The notes: generated by a model not told the origin, from the sequence alone. Counted from the first letter of the stretch, positions 1-8,319 are shown. The stretch is 38,712 bases of DNA from Bacteroidota bacterium (GCA_023251755.1 JAHEYF010000038.1:1-38712); one strand, 5' to 3'. Translations and numbers: made by a program.

Positions 1-44
1 GCCAAACGAATGAACGTATAAACTATTGAACTAATAAACTTTGT
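1..44. repeat. intergenic word repeat, family A (edge copy)
   Basis: Made of the words CGAATGAACG, TATAAACTATTGAAC and TAATAAACTTTG. The same words recur near 575-650, 5024-5110, 9471-9519 and 25735-25826. It begins about 4 bases after the stop codon of the DUF1761 gene and runs off the window edge, so the other arm, if there is one, is not visible. Confidence 0.6.
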
Positions 45-48
45 ATGA

Positions 49-549
49 TTAAGAACAAGCGCAGATAAACCCGCCCATTAAAGCCATGGTTACAATCCAG
101 TAACCTACATTAACAGCAATGTATTTAAACCCTTTGCGTTCAAACAGGGCATTGGTACCAAGTATAGGTAAAGCTATAGTGATTCCGGCAAGGGTGCCGT
201 GCAAAGCCCCGTGTTTAAACGTACGGAAATTATGCCCGTATTTTTCCATAAAAGCCGCAACATATTTGCCCAGTTCAGAATTAGGATCATTAAATCCTTC
301 TTCGTTCAATAAAATCGAATTCAAATGCCATTGATGAATAACAACAAATTGCATTGAAAAAGCCAGAAAAAAACTAAGCAACAGCGACACCCCGAATATT
401 ACCCCCATATTGGCCCCTTTCATTTTTTCTTCGTTTATATCCGCAGCTTTCATCCAGGCTTTTCCAAATACTTTTGGGTTGTACCATATAAATCCCATTA
501 TCATGGGAATTAAAGCAGCTATTAAAATAATTACAAAATTTGGTTTCAT
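49..549 (-). CDS. DUF1761 family membrane protein
   Basis: A 166-residue integral membrane protein. The start, a short hydrophobic stretch followed by GFIWYNPKVFGKAWM, matches the N-terminal signature of DUF1761 proteins (a helix, then W-Y-[NS]-P-x-x-F-G-x-x-W-M). About four membrane segments can be seen, near residues 4-24, 50-72, 113-133 and 141-163, with a polar loop between the second and third. The family's biochemical function is unknown to me. The gene has an ATG start and lies downstream of the glycosyltransferase on the same strand, but a roughly 100-base spacer holding a hairpin-forming repeat separates them, so co-transcription is doubtful. Family assignment is fairly sure; function is not. 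Confidence 0.8.
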   Translation of the reverse strand: MKPNFVIILIAALIPMIMGFIWYNPKVFGKAWMKAADINEEKMKGANMGVIFGVSLLLSFFLAFSMQFVVIHQWHLNSILLNEEGFNDPNSELGKYVAAFMEKYGHNFRTFKHGALHGTLAGITIALPILGTNALFERKGFKYIAVNVGYWIVTMALMGGFICACS

Positions 550-574
550 TTTTTTTAGTTTTTAGTTTATCAAA

Positions 575-650
575 TATATATAGTTTATTCGTTCTTTTGT
601 TTATTCGTTCACCAGCTATTGAACTAAAAAACGAATAAACTATTGAACTT
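575..650. repeat. intergenic inverted repeat, family A
   Basis: The plus strand reads AGTTTATTCGTTC, then a second GTTTATTCGTTC, then CTATTGAAC, then AACGAATAAACT, then CTATTGAACTT. Bases 582-593 are the exact reverse complement of 630-641 (12 bp), and flanking TTTT/AAAA can add pairs. The repeat starts directly at the stop codon of the glycosyltransferase (649-651). It could act as a terminator or 3'-end stabiliser, but this is inference; there is no GC-rich stem with a long T run. Confidence 0.65.
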
Positions 651-1731
651 AACTGAGTAGCTCATTAAAACAATCCAAATACCGTTGTTTCTGCGCCTCA
701 ACCGAGTATTTTTCAAGCACCGTTTGCCGCGCTGCTTTTCCCATTTTCAGGCGTAGTTCAGGGGATTCTATTAATTTCGAAATACAATCCACCCATTCAG
801 ATGTAGTACTTGCTAAAAACCCATTTTCACCCTGCTGAATAATTTCCGTATTTACACCTACAGGTGACATGATGGTGGGGATTTCAAGGGCCATGTACTG
901 CAAGCCTTTCAATCCACATTTTCCATTTGCCCATTCGTCATTAGGCAATGGCATAATACCAATATCAAATTCCGAAAGGTCGTGTAATTCTGTTTCTTTT
1001 TTCCAGGCTTGTCCGGTAATAGTTAAAACATCATTCGTGTAATTTTTATCACCAATTACATGAATTTTTACCTTATCACCATACTTCGCTTTAACAATCG
1101 TCAGAAAATCAATGGCGTATTCAAAATGTTTAATAGTGGTAATACTTCCACTCCAACCAATCACAATTTTTTCTGATAAAATTTTGTTGCCGGCGTTAAT
1201 GTATTCATTTGTATCAATTGTAGTTGGAATAATTTTTACATTCGAATTAAATTGTTTTGCGTAATCCGCCAGATAATTGTTTCCGGCAAATACCATGTCG
1301 CAATAACCAATATTTTTAGCAGTTTTTTGCGGGTTTTTTAACCACTCGAATTTTTTGTTCGCATCTGATGTATCCATTAACCAGATTGAATCATCAAAAT
1401 CAAAAACAAATTTTGCCTTACTTGATTTTATTCTTTTTTCGAAAAAAGTGGAGCCAAGCATAAGGGCTTCCCGCTGAACAAATACAATATCATATTGATT
1501 GTAATTCATCCAGTTATTGAAGCGGATTTTTAATGACCTCAAAAGAATACCTGTTTTTTTTAAATAATTCCCCTGACTATAAAAATATTTATCCCCGTCT
1601 TCAGATATAATTGATGAAAGATGACAGGTAAATCCATTTGATTCGAGAAACCCGAAATACTGCTCAAACCTAAATCGCTGGCTGGGCGAACGGTGTATAC
1701 GATGTGCGGCTATAAATAAAATTTTCGGCAT
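649..1731 (-). CDS. glycosyltransferase, GT-B fold, family 4-like
   Basis: A 360-residue GT-B type glycosyltransferase, probably transferring a sugar from a nucleotide sugar in cell-surface glycan assembly. The N-terminal half begins MPKILFIAAH and contains FVQREALMLGS and a DFDDSIWL stretch typical of this group. The C-terminal half has VIGWSGSITT (donor-binding domain start) and the conserved end KGLQYMALEIPTIMSPVGVN-x-EII-x-x-GENGFLA. I start it at ATG 1731 rather than the TTG at 1734. That ATG shares one base with the TGA stop of the epimerase upstream (TGATG), which indicates translational coupling, so the two probably act in the same sugar pathway. Donor and acceptor cannot be told from sequence. 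Confidence 0.85.
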   Translation of the reverse strand: MPKILFIAAHRIHRSPSQRFRFEQYFGFLESNGFTCHLSSIISEDGDKYFYSQGNYLKKTGILLRSLKIRFNNWMNYNQYDIVFVQREALMLGSTFFEKRIKSSKAKFVFDFDDSIWLMDTSDANKKFEWLKNPQKTAKNIGYCDMVFAGNNYLADYAKQFNSNVKIIPTTIDTNEYINAGNKILSEKIVIGWSGSITTIKHFEYAIDFLTIVKAKYGDKVKIHVIGDKNYTNDVLTITGQAWKKETELHDLSEFDIGIMPLPNDEWANGKCGLKGLQYMALEIPTIMSPVGVNTEIIQQGENGFLASTTSEWVDCISKLIESPELRLKMGKAARQTVLEKYSVEAQKQRYLDCFNELLS

Positions 1732-2726
1732 CAATCTTCTAACCAGATTTTTGGCAGCTTTTCTAAAATTTCAATATTGCTGAACCTCGAACTCTTTTTA
1801 ATACCGGTTTTTTTAGCCCAATCGGCCATGTTTTGTAAACCTTGTTGCAAGGAGGTATGATGAGACGGCTTAAATACTTTCTTAAATTTATCGTGATCTG
1901 CAAAAGCATGTACAACTTCATTACGGGCTTCCACATGCCTTATTTCTCCTTTTATTCCAATAGAAGCCATAATGGTTTGAGCCAATTCATTTACAGTAAA
2001 GTTTTCATCTGCCCCAACATTAAAAATCTGATTATAGGCTTCTTTTATATTCACGCTATCTGCAATATAAGGAGCAATATCTCCAATATAGCTGAAGGCC
2101 CTGGTTTGATTGCCATCCCCAAAAACTGTAAGCGGTTTATTTTGCATCAGCTGGTTCATAAAAATCCCAACTACGTTCCTGTACCTGTCACCAAGGTTCT
2201 GGTATTCCCCATAAACATTATGAGGGCGGAAGATTACATAATTCAATCCAAACATCTCATGCGACACTTTTAAATCCTGCTCAACAGCCAGTTTGGCAAT
2301 ACCATAAGGATCTTCAGGCACAGGCACCATGTCTTCCCGCATAGGAGGTTTTAAAGCCCCGTATACCGCAATGGAAGAAGTAAACACAAAACACTGAACC
2401 TTGTGCTTAATTGATTCATTAATCAGGTTCACACTGCCTATTAAATTATTGGTATAGTTAAAACGTTTAATGAAGTGGCTTAATCCCTCGGCCGCGTAAG
2501 CAGCAATATGATACACATAATTAAATTTGTGTTCGGTGAAAATTTCGGAAAGTAACTGGTGATCATTAATCGAGCCTTGTATAAAACAAGCTTCATTATT
2601 TACATTTTCTTCAAACCCGCCACTAAGGTCGTCCAATACTATTACTTTATGCCCAAGTTTAATCAGTTCATTGGTTAAATGAGCCCCAATAAACCCGGCT
2701 CCTCCTGTTACTAACGATGTAATCAT
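1731..2726 (-). CDS. NAD-dependent epimerase/dehydratase (extended SDR)
   Basis: A 331-residue extended short-chain dehydrogenase/reductase acting on nucleotide sugars, GalE/WcaG-like. The N-terminal Rossmann motif VTGGAGFIGAHL is at residues 6-17, followed by an acidic VLDDLS loop that fits NAD binding. FTSSIAVYG carries the catalytic Ser region. The catalytic pair is Tyr141-x3-Lys145 in PYGIAKL. Further on, FRPHNVYG and the substrate-domain VFGDGNQTRAFSYI are standard for the family. Length is normal. It is followed without a gap by the glycosyltransferase, so it probably makes that enzyme's donor or a related precursor. Whether it is a 4-epimerase or a dehydratase is undecided. Confidence 0.88.
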   Translation of the reverse strand: MITSLVTGGAGFIGAHLTNELIKLGHKVIVLDDLSGGFEENVNNEACFIQGSINDHQLLSEIFTEHKFNYVYHIAAYAAEGLSHFIKRFNYTNNLIGSVNLINESIKHKVQCFVFTSSIAVYGALKPPMREDMVPVPEDPYGIAKLAVEQDLKVSHEMFGLNYVIFRPHNVYGEYQNLGDRYRNVVGIFMNQLMQNKPLTVFGDGNQTRAFSYIGDIAPYIADSVNIKEAYNQIFNVGADENFTVNELAQTIMASIGIKGEIRHVEARNEVVHAFADHDKFKKVFKPSHHTSLQQGLQNMADWAKKTGIKKSSRFSNIEILEKLPKIWLED

Positions 2727-2763
2727 ATATTCAGTCTATGAAACTACTAATATTTTCTTTAAA

Positions 2764-2796
2764 AATAAAAAAAGCTATCCAATAAAGGATAGCTTT
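2764..2796 (-). terminator. Rho-independent terminator of rpmH
   Basis: A perfect 10-bp stem (AAAGCTATCC at 2771-2780, GGATAGCTTT at 2787-2796) with a 6-base loop. Read on the minus strand it is followed by an uninterrupted T run and further T-rich sequence (2761-2770). It lies about 28 bases after the rpmH stop and separates rpmH from the epimerase gene. Confidence 0.8.
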
Positions 2797-2823
2797 CACT
2801 AAAAAAGCTGAAATAATTATTTA

Positions 2824-2985
2824 TTAACTGCGCTTGTGCGTTCTTTCGTCAGACACAGTTAGTTTTTTACGACCTCTTTTGCGGCGTGCAGCTAATACAC
2901 GACGGCCATTAGCGGTGCTCATTCTTTCGCGGAAACCATGCTTGTTTCTTCTTTTACGTTGCGATGGTTGAAATGTACGTTTCAT
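2824..2985 (-). CDS. rpmH: 50S ribosomal protein L34
   Basis: A 53-residue, very basic protein beginning [20 protein letters not shown], with the L34 core [21 protein letters not shown]. This is a full-length L34, a component of the large ribosomal subunit. The 8-residue acidic/basic tail ([10 protein letters not shown]) is in the range seen in Bacteroidota. Two TAA stops follow in tandem (2821-2826). It is not in the usual rpmH-rnpA-yidC context: its neighbours are a sugar epimerase and an ABC exporter. A promoter (3041-3071) and a terminator (2764-2796) make it a single-gene transcription unit. Confidence 0.97.
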   Translation of the reverse strand: MKRTFQPSQRKRRNKHGFRERMSTANGRRVLAARRKRGRKKLTVSDERTHKRS

Positions 2986-3040
2986 TGTATCTGGAATTTA
3001 ATAAGTTCAACAAATTATCCGCTTCCTCAAAAACGGATTG

Positions 3041-3071
3041 CAAAGATAAATTCTTTTTTAGAACTGGCAAA
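3041..3071 (-). promoter_or_regulatory. rpmH promoter (Bacteroidota type)
   Basis: On the minus strand, TTTG (3071-3068), a 19-base spacer, then TATCTTTG (3048-3041). This matches the Bacteroidota primary sigma pattern TTTG-N19-TAnnTTTG exactly. It implies a 5' leader of about 50 bases before the rpmH ATG. Confidence 0.72.
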
Positions 3072-3150
3072 CTTTTTATACGGATATTTTATTTTTCCGG
3101 CTCAGCCCCTTTATTGACTGAAAATCTATATTCTTTAACAAAGAAAAGCA

Positions 3151-3179
3151 TTGTGCAGCCCCTTATTTCTGTAAATTTG
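3151..3179 (+). promoter_or_regulatory. promoter of the ABC exporter gene
   Basis: TTG at 3151-3153, an 18-base spacer, then TAAATTTG at 3172-3179. This fits the TTG-N(17-20)-TAnnTTTG pattern. The ATG at 3194 is only about 14 bases downstream, so the 5' leader would be very short. Confidence 0.55.
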
Positions 3180-3193
3180 CACAAATTTTTTTC

Positions 3194-5023
3194 ATGGCAA
3201 AGCAAAACAGGGCTGGAAATAACGATAAACAGGATTTACCCAAAGCAAAGTTAACGAAAGAAAACTTAAAGAAATCCCTGCGTTTATTCAAATATATCGG
3301 CCAACACCGCTGGAAGTTTTTATTGGGTTTGATTTTTCTTTTAGGTACTGCAATTACAGGCTTGTGCTTCCCTTTCATTTCAGGAAAAATGATTGGTTTA
3401 TTTGGTTCAACCGATAAAACAGAAGCGGTATTTAATAAAGAGTTGGTAAGGGTTGGAGGTTACTTAATTGTTTTATTATTAATTCAGGGGGTGGTTTCCT
3501 TTGGAAGGGTATATATGTTTTCTATGGTAACTGAAAACATGTTAAAAGGTTTGCGCAACGATGCCTTTAAACGCTTAGTGCAAATGCCAATGGGCTTTTT
3601 CTCACAAAACCAGGTTAGTGAATTAAACAGTCGTATCGCAACAGATATAAATGTTATTTCTGAGGCATTTTCAACCAATATAGCCGAACTGATAAGGCAA
3701 ATAATTGTTGGTATTGGTGGTTTGGTATTGATTTATACTGTTACCTCATGGGACATGGTGAAATGGTTTTTAATTGTTATTCCACCCGTAACCATAGTGG
3801 CAATAGTTTTTGGAAAGCGTATTCGGAAATTCTCGCGGGCCATGCAGGATAAAATAGCGGAATCAAATGTAATAGTTGGTGAGGCCTTAGTTGGAATTAG
3901 CAATGTAAAAACGTTTACCAATGAACAATATGAAATTAAGCGTTACGAAAAGGTAACTGAGGGTATTAAAGAGTTTGGGATCAAATATGGTTTTTTTAGA
4001 GGCCTGTTTTTCACCTTTATTATGATTTTTGTTTTTGGTTCTATTTTTTTCATCCTGTTTGTGATGCTAAGCATGAAAATCTCTGGTAATCTGACATCTG
4101 ACCAATTTGGTCAATTTTTAATGTATGCCCTATTTGTTGCTGCCTCTTTAGGTGGCCTTCCTGAGCAAATTTCATCCATACAACGCGCTATGGGTGCCTC
4201 CGAAAGGGTATTTGAATTAATTGACGGAAATATAGAAAATATTGATTTAAGCTTCAATAAAAAACCTGTGCAAAGCGCTAAACAAGGCGAAATTGAATTC
4301 AGGAACATTAATTTTCATTACCCTTCCCGTCCCGATTACCCGGTATTAAAAGGGGTTTCGTTTAAAGTTGAAAAAGGGCAAACGGTTGCCTTAGTGGGAC
4401 CCAGTGGGTCGGGGAAAACTACGATTGCCGCACTTATACTGAGGTTCTACGATCCCGTTAGCGGGCAATTGTTAATTGATGGCTTAGACACCCGCGAATA
4501 CTCACTCACCACGCTCAGGCACCAGATGGCCCTTGTACCGCAGGATGTTATTTTGTTTGCCGGCTCCATTAAAGACAATATCCTTTACGGAAACCCGGAT
4601 GCCTCGACGGAGGATATTCGTGAAGCCGCCAGAAAGGCTAATGCCCTGGATTTTATTGAAGGTTTTCCCGATAAATTTGAAACACGTGTAGGCGAACGTG
4701 GCGTTCAGTTATCGGGCGGGCAACGCCAGCGCATTGCCATTGCAAGGGCTGTTTTAAAAAACCCGGCTATCTTAATCCTGGACGAAGCCACCAGCTCACT
4801 CGACAGCGAATCGGAACACCTGGTGCAGGAAGCCTTAGACAAACTAATGGAAGGACGTACTTCGATTGTAATTGCGCACCGTTTGTCCACTATACGGAAC
4901 GCTGATAAAATTGTGGTACTCGAAAAAGGAATTATAAAAGAAACAGGCACCCACAATGAATTGATTGCCCTGAACGACGGACTGTATAAGAACCTCAGCA
5001 GGCTACAGTTCGAGGTTTCCTAA
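3194..5023 (+). CDS. MsbA-like ABC exporter, fused permease and ATPase
   Basis: A 609-residue half-transporter, ABCB/MsbA type, expected to work as a homodimer in the inner membrane and to export lipids or other hydrophobic substrates. About six membrane segments occupy residues 30-325. The nucleotide-binding domain has Walker A GPSGSGKT at 402-409, signature LSGGQ at 506-510, Walker B ILILD at 526-530 with catalytic Glu531, and the H-loop His562 in IAHRLS. All ATPase residues are present. Length is normal for the family. ATG 3194 sits just after a good promoter. The substrate is not determined; lipid A-core flipping is possible, but Bacteroidota often have several such exporters, so I give no gene symbol. 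Confidence 0.9.
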   Translation: MAKQNRAGNNDKQDLPKAKLTKENLKKSLRLFKYIGQHRWKFLLGLIFLLGTAITGLCFPFISGKMIGLFGSTDKTEAVFNKELVRVGGYLIVLLLIQGVVSFGRVYMFSMVTENMLKGLRNDAFKRLVQMPMGFFSQNQVSELNSRIATDINVISEAFSTNIAELIRQIIVGIGGLVLIYTVTSWDMVKWFLIVIPPVTIVAIVFGKRIRKFSRAMQDKIAESNVIVGEALVGISNVKTFTNEQYEIKRYEKVTEGIKEFGIKYGFFRGLFFTFIMIFVFGSIFFILFVMLSMKISGNLTSDQFGQFLMYALFVAASLGGLPEQISSIQRAMGASERVFELIDGNIENIDLSFNKKPVQSAKQGEIEFRNINFHYPSRPDYPVLKGVSFKVEKGQTVALVGPSGSGKTTIAALILRFYDPVSGQLLIDGLDTREYSLTTLRHQMALVPQDVILFAGSIKDNILYGNPDASTEDIREAARKANALDFIEGFPDKFETRVGERGVQLSGGQRQRIAIARAVLKNPAILILDEATSSLDSESEHLVQEALDKLMEGRTSIVIAHRLSTIRNADKIVVLEKGIIKETGTHNELIALNDGLYKNLSRLQFEVS

Positions 5024-5110
5024 TTCGTTCATTTGTTTACTTGTTTATTCGTTCTTAGTTCTTTTAGTTCGCAAACGAAAGAACTAAAAAACGAATGAAC
5101 GAATAAGGTT
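5024..5110. repeat. intergenic inverted repeat, family A
   Basis: Starts at the stop codon of the ABC exporter. Outer arms 5045-5054 (TTATTCGTTC) and 5097-5106 (GAACGAATAA) are exact complements; inner arms 5055-5064 (TTAGTTCTTT) and 5078-5087 (AAAGAACTAA) are also exact. Together they form a 20-bp stem with a bulge in the 3' arm. The words are the same as at 575-650. Confidence 0.7.
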
Positions 5111-5156
5111 TTTATATTTTGGATATTGTTGTATTTTAGCAGAAACCACCCTAAAC

Positions 5157-6221
5157 ATGAAACAATTTTATTCCACCACCATTTTATTTGTCTTCTTTAA
5201 CCTTTACTTACAAGCCCAAACGCCCATAAGCATTACATCGGGCAGTATGCCGGGAGCCAACGACACCCTTCGATACAGCAATGTAAGACCCAACTCGGTT
5301 GATGTTAGTTTAACCGGCGCCAATTACACCTGGAATTACGATACTTTGAAAGCCCTTAGCCAGGGACTTTACGAATACAAAAGTGCTTTGGCCACACCTT
5401 ACGCCTTTTATTTTTTTGGTACGAATAAATACGGGCTAAAAGTTGCCGATACCATTGGCGCCGGAACATTCACCTTTACTGAAGTGTATAATTTTTACAA
5501 AAAAACCACCGCTGATTTTCAGGCCGAAGGTGTTGGTTTCAGGTATTCGGGTCTTCCTTTAGCAGCCTATTACAGCGACCCGGATGAAATTTACACTTTC
5601 CCTTTAAATTATACCGATTACGACAGTACTACTTTTGCTTTTTCGGTTCAGCTGGGAACCGGCATCTCTTATAGCCAGAAAGGGTACCGGATTAATTATG
5701 TGGACGGCTGGGGGAAAATAAAAACACCTTACGACAGCGCCAATTGTTTACGCTTAGTTTCAACAACCATTGCAAAAGACAGTATTAATTACAATGGAAT
5801 TGGTTTTTCTTTCCCCAATCATCAGCGCAGTTATAAATGGATGGTAAGCACTCAAAAAATTCCTTTTTTAGAAGTCAGCGGCCCTTACAACAACGGTATT
5901 TTTGCAGCCACACAAGCCCATTACAGGGACACTTATAAAAACATGACCGGCATTGCCGATTTAAACGGGGCAACAGAACAAGACTTCTGTTTTTTCCCGA
6001 ACCCAGCATCCAGCTCCCTGTATATAAAAACAAGTACCAGTAACGCTGTAAATATTGATATTATTGATATTTCAGGGAATCTTGTCTTCAGTAAAAATTA
6101 CCTGCACCAGGATATGATTACAATAAACACCCAGGCAATTGCGAATGGAATGTACTTCTTAAGAATGACAGATGTTAAACGGGGAACTTGTTTGAAACAA
6201 AAACTGATAATTGCCAAATAA
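5157..6221 (+). CDS. secreted protein with T9SS type A sorting domain
   Basis: A 354-residue secreted protein. Residues 1-20 are a Sec signal peptide (hydrophobic ILFVFFNLYL, cleavage near QAQT). The C-terminal 75 residues or so start with FFPNPASSSLYI, continue with a beta-rich IDIIDISGNLV segment and end MYFLRMTDVKRG...LIIAK. This is the por-secretion (T9SS type A) sorting domain, so the protein should cross the outer membrane and be attached to the surface or released. The middle is rich in Tyr, Thr and Asp and has no enzyme motif I recognise. It is separated from the ABC exporter by a repeat-bearing spacer. Function of the cargo part is unknown. Confidence 0.85.
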   Translation: MKQFYSTTILFVFFNLYLQAQTPISITSGSMPGANDTLRYSNVRPNSVDVSLTGANYTWNYDTLKALSQGLYEYKSALATPYAFYFFGTNKYGLKVADTIGAGTFTFTEVYNFYKKTTADFQAEGVGFRYSGLPLAAYYSDPDEIYTFPLNYTDYDSTTFAFSVQLGTGISYSQKGYRINYVDGWGKIKTPYDSANCLRLVSTTIAKDSINYNGIGFSFPNHQRSYKWMVSTQKIPFLEVSGPYNNGIFAATQAHYRDTYKNMTGIADLNGATEQDFCFFPNPASSSLYIKTSTSNAVNIDIIDISGNLVFSKNYLHQDMITINTQAIANGMYFLRMTDVKRGTCLKQKLIIAK

Positions 6222-6236
6222 TTGCAGTGGAGTAGT

Positions 6237-6251
6237 TTAGCGACTCGCTAA
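6237..6251. repeat. mini-palindrome with 3-base loop
   Basis: TTAGCG-ACT-CGCTAA, a perfect 6-bp stem in the spacer after the T9SS protein gene. The same arms occur inside the longer palindrome at 32633-32656. Confidence 0.5.
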
Positions 6252-6290
6252 TGTAAGCATTGCAGATGTTACAAAAACTTTTTGGAAAAG

Positions 6291-6317
6291 AAAAAAAAGC
6301 CCCCTTTTGGGGGCTTT
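6291..6317 (-). terminator. Rho-independent terminator of the RRM gene
   Basis: AAAGCCCCC (6295-6303) pairs with GGGGGCTTT (6309-6317) around a 5-base loop, giving a 9-bp GC-rich stem. On the minus strand the stem is followed by T residues (6291-6297 are all A on the plus strand). It sits between two convergent genes and may also stop plus-strand transcription, although the plus-strand T run is short. Confidence 0.8.
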
Positions 6318-6339
6318 GAAGATTTATATGAAAAAACGA

Positions 6340-6594
6340 TTAGGCTCTTTCTTCGCGTGGACGAGCTTCGTTAACTACGATGTTGCGTTCAAATTGTTCG
6401 CTTCCATTTAGTGCATTAATTGCTGCACGGCCTTCGTTGTCATCAGGCATTTCAATGAATCCAAAACCTTTGCTACGGCCTGTTTCTTTGTCTTTAATGA
6501 TTTTCACAGAAGAAACTTCGCCAAATTTTTCAAATACCTCACGTAAGTGATTTTCACGCATCTTGAAACTTACGTTACTTACAAAAATGTTCAT
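6340..6594 (-). CDS. RRM-domain RNA-binding protein
   Basis: An 84-residue protein made almost entirely of one RNA recognition motif. RNP2 is IFVSNV at residues 3-8 and RNP1 is KGFGFIEM at 43-50, so the aromatic residues that stack on RNA bases are present. Helix 1 is NHLREVFEKFGEV and helix 2 is EGRAAINALNG. After the RRM there is only a short basic-acidic tail (RPREERA), with no Gly-rich region. Such small RRM proteins occur in Bacteroidota and Cyanobacteria and bind single-stranded RNA in the cytoplasm; their regulons are poorly known. The gene has its own terminator and a 5' leader of about 80 bases that could be used for autoregulation (inference). Confidence 0.92.
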   Translation of the reverse strand: MNIFVSNVSFKMRENHLREVFEKFGEVSSVKIIKDKETGRSKGFGFIEMPDDNEGRAAINALNGSEQFERNIVVNEARPREERA

Positions 6595-6680
6595 GATTAA
6601 AATAATTAATTAATAATTAGTACTCGCTTATTTTCCTTAAATACTCCTTAAAACAAGGACTACTGAAAACAAACTTGTAA

Positions 6681-6711
6681 CAAACTTATGAAATAAATAT
6701 TAAAAAGTAAA
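6681..6711 (-). promoter_or_regulatory. possible promoter of the RRM gene
   Basis: On the minus strand, TTTA (6711-6708), a 19-base spacer, then TAAGTTTG (6688-6681). The -7 element is a full TAnnTTTG match; the -33 element has one mismatch. It would give a 5' leader of about 80 bases. Confidence 0.4.
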
Positions 6712-6724
6712 GAAAAACAAAAAA

Positions 6725-8233
6725 TTATTTTGCAATGCTGACCTCAAAATAAGCAGCAACATTCTTAACTAACAATTCTACATGCTTTAAATTGGGTTTA
6801 GACTGGGCAACAAAGTATGTATTGCTAAGTTTTTCTACATATTGTTTGCGTTTGGTAATTAACCATTGCGAGGTGTAATAATAAGCGGCAATGGTTAAAT
6901 CGTTCTCTTCATTGACGATATTTCCGGAGGTGGATTTTTTATAGCGTTTGTAACAATCGGCCACTTTTTCATAATTTTTCAGGCTGAAATAACCAATGAT
7001 AAGACCTGCAAACATACCATCTAAAAATTTCTGAAAAGGTATTTGCTGGTAAGTAATGAGTGTTTCTTCAATCAGGTTGATCCCCTTGTTAATTTCTTCG
7101 CTTGAGCCCAATAACAATAATCCGCTGTACAGACTGCGGGTATTGATTAATTTTATCAGGTAACCTTCGTTCCAGATTGGTTTTTCAAGCTCCTCAACAA
7201 TTTTATCTTTCAGGTAATTGATGTTCTTTTTAATATCATCGGGCAGGTTGCGGTAATGGTCTTCGCGGTAGGTTTCACCATAATGGCTCACGTAATGGCT
7301 GGCCTGTATGGCGATGGCAAATAATTCCGGCACATTCACGTAACTGTGCCAGAATTTGAGGTGGGAGCTTTCTTCAATGATGCGCTGCGATTCTTTCATC
7401 ATCCCGGTGGAATCCATGCGGTGCACCATGTACTGTAGTTTAAGCCCCAATATTTTAAACAGCACATCGTCCAGAAAAGGGAATATCACATAACTGTTGT
7501 TGTTCAGGTCTCTTTCTATCTTATCTAATTCTACTAAGGTTTCGTTTTTATAAAAATCGGGGTGGTACAAAAAGCTCAATTCATAATACTTCCCATAACG
7601 GGCAAAAATGCTTACCGAAAAACTCGGACTGTTGATGTAAGCATCAAAAAAGTTCTTCGGTGTGTTTTCAGCGTGACTGACAGACACATTGTCTTTGCGT
7701 TTGTAATGAAGGTTTTCGCGTATATAACAATACAATTCGTTTAATTGTTTTTCCTGCTCAATCAATTCTGCTATTCTTTTATGGTACTTCACAGAATCCT
7801 TCTCCTCCACCAGGAAAGCCTGCTGAGACATAAATTTAAGAACATTAATATTGGTGGTGTAATCTTCCACCTTTTCCGAAATATCGAGTAAATAGTCTGC
7901 AATGAGATTGGCCTTCTTTATATTTCCTTTGTTAATGTTTTCTTCTATTATGGATAAATTGTGTTTCAGGTAAGACGGGTAATTCCGGCTTAAGAATGAA
8001 CTTAATTTAAGCGTGTGATGCGTGAGTTGAAGAAATTTTTTCTTTGATTTTTCGTTGGAGTTGCCATAAATACGTTCGCACAATTTGTCTGAGTCTGGCT
8101 GTTCCCAGCCAAAATCCCGTATTTCATTAACAAGTCTGTATGAAAGTTCAGCCTTCGTCGCTTTTAGGTGAAGCGAGAATTCATTAAAATGAAAAGTATT
8201 CAGTAACAGGATGTGTTTTTGTATGCTTAACAT
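6725..8233 (-). CDS. unrecognised alpha-helical protein, 502 residues
   Basis: I do not recognise a named family. The protein is soluble and predicted mostly alpha-helical. It has charged helices throughout and repeated helix-turn-helix segments such as NKGNIKKANLIADYLLDISEK and SLKNYEKVADCYKRYKK, which resemble divergent TPR-like repeats. It has no signal peptide, membrane segment or catalytic motif. I start it at ATG 8233 and not at the upstream in-frame TTG (8281), because a good promoter (8252-8282) covers that TTG. It is the gene after ung on the same strand, with its own promoter in between. A scaffold or protein-interaction role is only a guess. Confidence 0.7.
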   Translation of the reverse strand: MLSIQKHILLLNTFHFNEFSLHLKATKAELSYRLVNEIRDFGWEQPDSDKLCERIYGNSNEKSKKKFLQLTHHTLKLSSFLSRNYPSYLKHNLSIIEENINKGNIKKANLIADYLLDISEKVEDYTTNINVLKFMSQQAFLVEEKDSVKYHKRIAELIEQEKQLNELYCYIRENLHYKRKDNVSVSHAENTPKNFFDAYINSPSFSVSIFARYGKYYELSFLYHPDFYKNETLVELDKIERDLNNNSYVIFPFLDDVLFKILGLKLQYMVHRMDSTGMMKESQRIIEESSHLKFWHSYVNVPELFAIAIQASHYVSHYGETYREDHYRNLPDDIKKNINYLKDKIVEELEKPIWNEGYLIKLINTRSLYSGLLLLGSSEEINKGINLIEETLITYQQIPFQKFLDGMFAGLIIGYFSLKNYEKVADCYKRYKKSTSGNIVNEENDLTIAAYYYTSQWLITKRKQYVEKLSNTYFVAQSKPNLKHVELLVKNVAAYFEVSIAK

Positions 8234-8251
8234 AGCGTTTGGGGATTTCGG

Positions 8252-8282
8252 CCAAAATAAGGTATTTTCAGCTATCTTCAAA
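8252..8282 (-). promoter_or_regulatory. promoter of the 502-residue protein gene
   Basis: On the minus strand, TTTG (8282-8279), a 19-base spacer, then TATTTTGG (8259-8252), close to TAnnTTTG. Its position rules out the TTG at 8281 as a start and leaves a leader of about 15 bases before ATG 8233. Confidence 0.55.
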
Positions 8283-8319
8283 CATGTTCATGTATTTTAT
8301 AATTTTTATTTTTTAAAAA

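Noticed and set aside
2764-3193. Replication origin near rpmH
   Set aside because: No cluster of DnaA boxes, no dnaA, rnpA or gyrB nearby. The spacer is explained by two promoters.
8279-8281. TTG start extending the 502-residue protein to 518 residues
   Set aside because: The codon lies in the -33 box of the promoter at 8252-8282; the ATG at 8233 is better placed.
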